Below, piece by piece: positions 59,180 through 64,000 of a stretch of DNA of 64,000 nucleotides; position 1 is the first letter of the stretch; each line of letters opens with the position of its first letter. The stretch is from Polyangiaceae bacterium (GTDB taxonomy: Bacteria; Myxococcota_A; Polyangia; Polyangiales; Polyangiaceae). The notes beneath the pieces were generated by a model. That model was given only the letters and a program-made list of their open reading frames with translations, did not search any database and had not been told where the DNA came from. The position numbers and the translations under genes are program-made. Location: positions 62,001-126,000 of the forward strand of contig JADJYE010000034.1 of NCBI GenBank assembly GCA_016719945.1. The letters run 5' to 3'.

Positions 59180-60006
59180 ATGACCGAGACCGAGAGCTCG
59201 AACGACATCTCCAGGAGACTCGATCAGATAGCAAGAGCGGCGAGGGCGCGTCCCGGTGCCATCACCACGCTCGCGCACCACATCGACCTCGCGTGGCTGC
59301 GCGAGGCGCATCGACGCACTCGGAAGGACGGGGCATGCGGTGTGGACGGACGGAGCAGTGGGGAGTACGCGATGAAGTTGGAGGACAACCTCCGATCGCT
59401 GCTCGACCGCGCGAAGTCGGGCACATACCGCGCGCCGCCCGTGCGCCGCGTCCACATCCCGAAGGATGGGAAGGAGACGCGACCTCTCGGGATCCCGACG
59501 TTCGAGGACAAGGTGCTGCAGCGCGCAGTCGCGATGCTGTTGGAGGCCGTCTACGAGCAGGACTTTCTGGACTGCTCGTTCGGCTTCCGTCCCGGGCGCT
59601 CGGCGCAACAAGCGCTGAGCGTCCTTCAAACGGCGGCGGTGAACAGTGCGGGTGGGTGGGCAATCGAGGTCGACATCCGGAAGTTCTTCGACAGCGTCGA
59701 TCATGCGGTGCTGAGGGAAGTGCTTCGCCGGCGAGTGCGAGATGGCGTGATCCTGCGCCTGATCGGAAAGTGGCTCAACGCAGGCGTGCTGGAGGACGGC
59801 GCGGTGAAGCGCCTCGACTCTGGGACGCCTCAGGAGGGGTAATCTCGCCGATGCTGGCGAACATCCTGCTCCACGAGGTGCTCGACGCGTGGTTCCAGGA
59901 CGAGGTGAAGCCCCGGCTGCGAGGTCAGGGCACGCTCGTTCGCTACGCGGACGACGCCGTGATGATGTTCTCGACGGAAGCCGACGCGAAGCGTGTGTTC
60001 GACGTC
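59180..60006 (+). pseudogene. Group II intron reverse transcriptase, N-terminal part (frameshifted)
   Basis: The protein starts MTETESSNDISRR and has the RT blocks of bacterial group II intron proteins: KDGACGVDG, KDGKETRPLGIPTFEDKV, SFGFRPGRSAQQAL, EVDIRKFFDSVDH, then the GTPQ motif where the frame breaks. One G appears missing at about 59834 (the stop is TAA at 59840-59842). In the +1 frame the protein continues GVISPMLANILLHEV and YADD catalytic block RYADDAVMMF, ending at FDV before the transposon. With the 63470 part it makes about 442 residues, the size of endonuclease-less intron proteins. No HNH domain is visible. Confidence 0.88.
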
Positions 60007-60065
60007 TGAGCGAGGCCTCGTGAGTTGAGGGCCGAGACACCCGTCGCGATCACGATGTTCGAGGG
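60007..60065. repeat. Left terminal inverted repeat region (two blocks)
   Basis: Block 1 (60007-60032) runs TGAGCG...AGTTGAGGGC; block 2 (60045-60065) runs CGCGATCA...TCGAGGG. The right end repeats both in reverse. Block 1 matches over roughly 18 of 26 bases and block 2 over 17 of 21. Two blocks per end suggest two transposase sites. Confidence 0.85.
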
Positions 60066-60148
60066 GACGCAGAAAAACCCCCTCAGAAAACTTGTTCAAG
60101 TTCGTCCGAGGAGGCTCGCCTTGAGGTGTTCAGACAAAAGGCGGGTAC

Positions 60149-60745
60149 ATGTTCGATCAGGTCGAGCTGGATCGCGAGTTCTTCGCAGCCCTGGGGCGGG
60201 TGGACGCAAAGATCGCGGGGGCGGTGCGTGATGACGGATGCGGGAGGTGCGGCGGACGGCTCCACCGCGGGGACTACGCTCGGAAGCCGCGCGGAGCGCT
60301 GATCGCGGCGGCGGGCGAGGCGCTGGTCGTGCGGTTCAGCTTCTGCTGCGGTCGCGAGGGGTGCCGGCGCAGGACGACGCCCCCTTCGCTGCGGTTCCTC
60401 GGTCGACGGGTCTACCTCGAGGCCGCCGTGCTGGTGGCGAGCGTGATCGCGGCGATTCGCGGAGCAGGGCGCGGGACGGGGCGTGAGGTCGGGGTTCCGC
60501 CGCGCACGCTCGGACGGTGGCTCGGCTGGTGGCGAGGCGCGTTTCTCAAGACCGTCGAGTTCGTCACCCTGGCCGCCGCGCTCGGGTTGGGCACGACCGC
60601 GGCGCGCGAGGCGATGCCCGCGGCGCTGTGGGCCGCGTCGCCGGGGTCGGCGGCAGACGAGACCGTCGGCTGGATCGCGCGGCGGCTCGCTCCGCTGACC
60701 ACGAGCGCGGTGGTTCGATCGTCGGTTCTGAGGGCCGTCCTGTGA
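60149..60745 (+). CDS. Zinc-ribbon protein of the transposon (DUF6431-like)
   Basis: The 198-residue product has a zinc-ribbon-like N-terminus with CGRCGGRLHRGDYARKPRG and CCGREGCRRR, four to five Cys in two knuckles. A basic helical region follows, with RTLGRWLGWWRGAFLKTVEF as a possible DNA-binding helix. It resembles DUF6431 proteins, which I recall next to transposases with ExeA-like ATPases. It may be a target-selection or regulatory protein. The ATG at 60149 lies 142 bp from the left end. The gene ends 101 bp before the transposase. Confidence 0.72.
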   Translation: MFDQVELDREFFAALGRVDAKIAGAVRDDGCGRCGGRLHRGDYARKPRGALIAAAGEALVVRFSFCCGREGCRRRTTPPSLRFLGRRVYLEAAVLVASVIAAIRGAGRGTGREVGVPPRTLGRWLGWWRGAFLKTVEFVTLAAALGLGTTAAREAMPAALWAASPGSAADETVGWIARRLAPLTTSAVVRSSVLRAVL

Positions 60746-60846
60746 CTGCGCGGCTCGCGCAGAAGATGGCATAGCCGCGGTTTCGCTCGTCGCGCGTAGG
60801 GTCTCCCGGCGCGTGACGATTGCACGTCGCCGCGGAGGTGACCGCT

Positions 60847-62304
60847 ATGGGTCAGGACGACGGCGCGCCTATGCGCGTCCGATGGGCGCGGTTGCGCCTG
60901 CAGATCATTGGCACTTTGCTGGCCTCACCGCCCGAGGACGGCGAGCTCGCCACGCGAATCGCCGAGCTCGCGGGACGCACGTGGAAGCACCCGACGATCG
61001 ACGGCTCGGTGCAGTACTCGGCCAAGACCATCGAGCGTTGGTACTACACCGCTCGCGGCGAGCAGGATCCCTTCCGCGCGCTGGAGCGCAAGGTCCCCAA
61101 GCACGCCGGCACCCACCCAGCGATCGGAGACGCCCTCGCGGAGGCGCTCCGCGCGCAGCATCGCGCTCATCCCCGGTGGAGCTACCAGCTCCACCACGAC
61201 AACATCGTCGCGCTCGGGCGAGAGGACCCGCGGCTCGGCATCGTGCCCGCGTACGTGACCGTGCGTCGCTTCATGCAGGGCGACGGCCTGCTGCGCTTCC
61301 GGCGGAGGAAACGACGAGACGACGACGCGTTCGTCCCGCGCGAGATGCGCTCCTACGAGGTGATGCACGTCCACGGCCTCTGGCACCTCGACTTTCACGA
61401 GGGGTCGCGTGCCGTACCCACCGCGGACGGCGTGATGACCAAGCCCAAGCTGCTCGGCATCATCGACGACCACTCGCGCCTCTGCTGTCACCTGCAATGG
61501 TACCTCGACGAGACCGCCGAGGCGCTCATTCACGGCTTCTGCCAGGCCCTGCAGAAGCGCGGCCTTCCACGCGCTCTGCTCACCGACAACGGCTCGGCGA
61601 TGCTCGCCGCGGAGACGACCGAGGGGCTTGAGCGGCTCGGCATCACGCACCACACGACGCTCCCTGCGACGCCCGAGCAAAACGGCAAACAAGAGTCGTT
61701 CTGGGGCCAGATCGAGGGCCGCCTTCTGCCCATGCTCGAGGGCGAGCCCGCCCTGACCCTCGACCTGCTCAACACCGCGACGCAAGCTTGGGTCGAGCAG
61801 GAGTACCACCGCGCCAAGCATCGCGAGATCGGCGAAGCCCCCCTCGACCGCTATATCCGCGCTCCCCAGGTCGGTCGGCCCTGCCCCAGCTCGGACGCCT
61901 TGCGCCGAGCCTTCAAGACCGAGATCACCCGCAAGCAGCGACGCAGCGACGGCACGGTCACCGTCGAGGGCGTGCGCTTCGAGGTGCCCAGCGCCTATCG
62001 CACCCTCCTGTCGCTGCGGCTCCGCGTCGCGAGGTGGGATCTCTCCTGTGTCGACCTCGTCGACCCGCGCGATGGTCGGCACCTGGCCGTGTTGCTGCCG
62101 CTCGACAAGGCGCGCCGCGCCGAGCGCGTGAGGGCTGCGCTCGCGCCCACGCCTCGCGACATCGGCCCGGCCGAGCCCGCCGGCATTGCGCCCCACCTGC
62201 GCGCGCTGATGGCCGAGTACGCCGCCACCGGCTTGCCGCCGGCCTTCATCCATCAAGACCCCTACCGGCGCGACGTCGACGACGCCGAGGAAGACCCGAC
62301 ATGA
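60847..62304 (+). CDS. DDE transposase (rve/Mu-type)
   Basis: The 485-residue enzyme has an integrase core with catalytic Asp182 (GLWHLDFHEG), Asp247 (LLTDNGSAM) and Glu283 (EQNGKQESFWGQIE), the D-x35-E spacing of retroviral integrase, Mu and TnsB-type transposases. An N-terminal region with helix-turn-helix-like ATRIAELAGRTWKHP and RTIERWY segments should bind the ends. A C-terminal beta-barrel-like part follows (GTVTVEGVRFEVP). The ATG at 60847 has a GGAGGT site 7 bases upstream; the TTG-type start at 60820 is weaker. Its stop overlaps the ATPase region's ATG at 62301. Confidence 0.92.
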   Translation: MGQDDGAPMRVRWARLRLQIIGTLLASPPEDGELATRIAELAGRTWKHPTIDGSVQYSAKTIERWYYTARGEQDPFRALERKVPKHAGTHPAIGDALAEALRAQHRAHPRWSYQLHHDNIVALGREDPRLGIVPAYVTVRRFMQGDGLLRFRRRKRRDDDAFVPREMRSYEVMHVHGLWHLDFHEGSRAVPTADGVMTKPKLLGIIDDHSRLCCHLQWYLDETAEALIHGFCQALQKRGLPRALLTDNGSAMLAAETTEGLERLGITHHTTLPATPEQNGKQESFWGQIEGRLLPMLEGEPALTLDLLNTATQAWVEQEYHRAKHREIGEAPLDRYIRAPQVGRPCPSSDALRRAFKTEITRKQRRSDGTVTVEGVRFEVPSAYRTLLSLRLRVARWDLSCVDLVDPRDGRHLAVLLPLDKARRAERVRAALAPTPRDIGPAEPAGIAPHLRALMAEYAATGLPPAFIHQDPYRRDVDDAEEDPT

Positions 62305-63130
62305 GCACGCTCCTCTCCTCTACGGCCTCAAGTTCAATCCATTCCGCCCCGATGTGCCCATCGACGCGCTCTACACCTCGCCCCAGATCGACAGCTTCCT
62401 ACGACGCGTCGAGCTCGGCGTCGCCGACGGCGGCTTCGCCATGATCACCGGCGAGCCCGGCACCGGAAAGAGCGTCGCCTTGCGCCTCCTCGCCGAGCGC
62501 CTTCGCGCCCTGCCCGATGTCCTCGTCGGCACGCTCGAGCATCCTCAGAGCCGCACCATGGACTTCTATCGAGAGCTCGGCGATCTCTTCGGTGTGCCCC
62601 TCGGGGCCCATAACCGGTGGGCTGGCTTCAAGGCCCTCCGCAGCCGATGGGCCGAGCACATCACCTCGACCCGCTGTCGCCCCGTCCTGATCATCGACGA
62701 GGCCCAGGAGACCCTCTCGACCGTGTTCAGCGAGCTGCGCACCCTCGCGAGCAAGGACCTCGACTCCAGGCAGCTGCTCTGCGTCGTCTTCGCCGGTGAC
62801 ACCCGTCTGCCTGAGCGACTCCGCTCGCAGGATCTGCTCCCGCTTGGCTCCCGCATCAGGCGACGCCTGCTGCTCGACTTCGCCTCGCGCGACGAGCTGC
62901 TGGCCTGCCTCGACCACCTGCTCGCGGCCGCTGGCAACCCATCCCTCATGACTACCGAGCTGAGGGCCACGCTCGCCGACCACGCCGCAGGCAACTTCCG
63001 GGTCATGATGAACCTCGCCGACGAGCTTCTCTCCGTCGCCGCCGACCGCGAGCTCGCCCGCCTCGACGAGAGGCTCTTCCTCGACGTCTTCACTCAGCAA
63101 CCGAAGCCCAAGCCGGCCAAGAAGCGATGA
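62301..63130 (+). pseudogene. ExeA/TniB-like AAA ATPase of the transposon (N-terminus possibly frameshifted)
   Basis: From the GTG at 62354 the ATPase reads 258 residues, with Walker A GEPGTGKS (33-40), Walker B VLIIDEAQ, sensor-like CVVFAGDTRLP and GSRIRRRLLLDF, as in TniB/ExeA proteins. Upstream, the residues LYGLKFNPFRPDV precede it in frame, which is the known N-terminus of this family, but no start codon is in frame. The ATG at 62301, overlapping the transposase stop (ATGA), would give MSTLLS-LYGLKFNPF if one base were missing in CCTCTCCTCT (62312-62318). The start is therefore either 62354 with a truncated end, or 62301 with a frameshift. Confidence 0.8.
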
Positions 63131-63417
63131 CCCCCGTGCGGCCATTGCTCCGCGCCGCCCCCGAGCTCGTCGTGGTCGACCTCGTCGACAACGCCCTCGC
63201 GGCGCTCGTGCTCGCCCTCACCCTCGAGCACCCATCGCTCGAGTCACCCGACGACCCCTGGACCTCCGGTCCTCCGACTCTCCGCCGCGCACACCGCCTG
63301 GTCCGTGCTGCGCTTCGCCTTCGCCTCGACCTCGACGTCTACCGCCTCGCGGTCGACCGCGCCCTGCGCATCCACCACGTGCTGCCCCGCGACCCGTCCG
63401 ATGGTCCTCCGTTTTGA
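63127..63417 (+). CDS. Small transposon protein of unknown function
   Basis: The 96-residue product starts at an ATG overlapping the ATPase stop (ATGA), so it is coupled to it. It is rich in Leu, Arg, Asp and Pro with an amphipathic middle (RAHRLVRAALRLRLDLDVYRL). I recognise no family. In position it corresponds to accessory or target-selection proteins of Tn7-like elements, but there is no TniQ motif. The 52 bp after it hold the right inverted repeat. Confidence 0.6.
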   Translation: MTPVRPLLRAAPELVVVDLVDNALAALVLALTLEHPSLESPDDPWTSGPPTLRRAHRLVRAALRLRLDLDVYRLAVDRALRIHHVLPRDPSDGPPF

Positions 63418-63420
63418 GGT

Positions 63421-63469
63421 CCCTCGATCTACTTGATCGCGGCGCCCTCAAACTACGGGAGCACGCTCA
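63421..63469. repeat. Right terminal inverted repeat region (two blocks)
   Basis: In reverse orientation the end reads TGAGCG...AGTTTGAGGGC (63469 down to 63444), then CGCGATCA...TCGAGGG (63441 to 63421). Spacing between blocks is 2 bp here and 12 bp on the left. GTC at 63470-63472 is the second target copy. Confidence 0.85.
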
Positions 63470-63973
63470 GTCTTGCCGAAGCGATTCGCCAAGTACGGAC
63501 TCACACTACATCCGGAGAAGACGAAGCTCGTCGCCTTCGAGCGACCAGACCGTCCCTACCGGACCGATCGCGACGACGGTCCGGGACCCCTGCGCCCTGG
63601 AACCTTCGACTTCCTCGGCTTCACCATCCACTGGGGCAAGGGCCTCGATGGGAAGTGGCTGGTACAGACACGAACATCCAAGAGCCGCTTCCAGCGCACG
63701 CTGAAGGCCATCGCGACGTGGTGCCAGATGCATCGTCACCACGCCATCGGTGATCAGCAGCGCGCGCTGAACCAGAAGCTTCGTGGCCACTACGCCTACT
63801 TCGGGAGGCGTGGGAACTCCGGACGCCTCTGGGACGTGTACGCACGCGCCGTTGGAACGTGGCGCAGGTGGTTATCACGTCGATCGCATAGAGCGCAGAT
63901 CACCTGGTCCGCGATGACACGGCTGCTCGAGCGGTATCCGCTCGCTCGGCCCAGAGCAAGGATCGTCTCGTAG
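63470..63973 (+). pseudogene. Group II intron reverse transcriptase, C-terminal part
   Basis: Starting at the GTC codon restored by excision, the protein continues LPKRFAKYGLTLHPEKTKLV, then GTFDFLGFTIHW, and the maturase (X) domain RFQRTLKAIATWCQ...RALNQKLRGHYAYFG, ending at a stop at 63971-63973. No endonuclease domain follows. Together with the first part it is a complete but disrupted RT/maturase. Confidence 0.88.
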
Positions 63974-64000
63974 CGAATCCGCCGCACGAGGAGCCGGATG

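Larger units (their letters stand above)
60007..63469 (+). mobile_element. 3463-bp four-gene DDE/AAA transposon inserted in the intron RT
   Basis: The element starts TGAGCG at 60007 and ends CGCTCA at 63469, bounded by GTC on both sides (60004-60006, 63470-63472), a 3-bp target duplication. Terminal inverted repeats are in two blocks at each end. Genes inside, all on the plus strand: zinc-ribbon protein, DDE transposase, AAA ATPase, small protein; the last three overlap by 4 bp or nearly. Removing 60007-63469 plus one GTC restores the RT frame (F-D-V-L-P-K-R-F). The gene set resembles TniA/TniB- or Mu-type transposons with an ExeA-like ATPase, but the duplication is 3 bp rather than the 5 bp of Tn7/Tn5053 relatives. 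Confidence 0.9.
58640..64000 (+). mobile_element. Group II intron (5' end in window; 3' end beyond it), carrying a nested transposon
   Basis: A GTGCG typical of bacterial group II intron 5' ends lies at 58640-58644. About 540 bp of gene-free structured DNA follows (the ribozyme's first domains), then a reverse transcriptase coding region (59180-60006 and 63470-63973). After its stop, at 63974-64000, the sequence resembles the start of the late domains, and the window ends. The RT is split by the transposon at 60007-63469 and carries a frameshift. I cannot place the 3' end or exon binding sites. Confidence 0.8.

Overview
The window is about 64 kb of very GC-rich DNA with strong G/C preference at third codon positions and a dense, strand-mixed gene layout. 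It most likely comes from a myxobacterium (Myxococcota, Polyangium-like). The signs are a MYXO-CTERM-type C-terminus on an M23 peptidase, many lipoproteins whose signal peptide is followed by a Gly/Ser/Glu-rich linker, Cys-rich repeats typical of myxobacterial surface proteins, a very large Ser/Thr kinase, a hybrid histidine kinase and Lys/Ala/Pro histone-H1-like repeats. This assignment rests on protein character only.

Layout. 1-14 kb: an aldehyde dehydrogenase, two short-chain dehydrogenases, a beta-carbonic anhydrase, several lipoproteins (one CAP domain, one transglutaminase-like), a membrane-anchored ferritin-like protein, the M23 peptidase, and a boxB-boxA pair for aerobic benzoyl-CoA epoxidation. 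14-21 kb: a tightly overlapped mukF-mukE-mukB operon encoding a complete MukBEF-type condensin, which is unusual outside Gammaproteobacteria. 21-30 kb: a metallo-beta-lactamase-fold protein, an ECF sigma/anti-sigma pair, a 1099-residue kinase with its catalytic domain at the C-terminus, an orphan P-loop ATPase, and an SRPBCC domain fused to a histone-like tail. 30-36 kb: a four-gene overlapped operon (AraC regulator, hybrid histidine kinase, old-yellow-enzyme reductase, SDR). 36-58 kb: OmpA-like and beta-lactamase-fold lipoproteins, a collagen-like lipoprotein, a SNF2 helicase, a Uma2 nuclease, a four-CBS protein, a frameshifted cyclophilin, TudS/DUF523, homogentisate dioxygenase, an AlkC-like protein, an SDR-DUF1214-sulfotransferase operon and a copper type II monooxygenase-like lipoprotein.

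58-64 kb is a nested mobile-element region. A group II intron begins near 58640 and runs off the right edge. Its reverse transcriptase carries one frameshift and is split by a 3463-bp transposon (60007-63469). The transposon has imperfect terminal inverted repeats, a 3-bp GTC target duplication and four genes: a zinc-ribbon protein, a DDE transposase with D-x35-E spacing, an ExeA/TniB-like AAA ATPase and a small protein. Removing the transposon plus one GTC restores the RT reading frame exactly.

Other structure not explained by genes: a dispersed 73-79-bp palindromic repeat family (one copy at 8.4 kb, two tandem copies at 37.2 kb), two 47-bp elements with identical spacing of conserved blocks at 42.4-42.5 kb, a nested hairpin at 42.65 kb, and palindromes plus direct repeats at 58.2-58.4 kb. 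Five apparent single-base deletions, three of them within about 90 bp of the cyclophilin gene, point either to gene decay or to homopolymer errors in the sequence.
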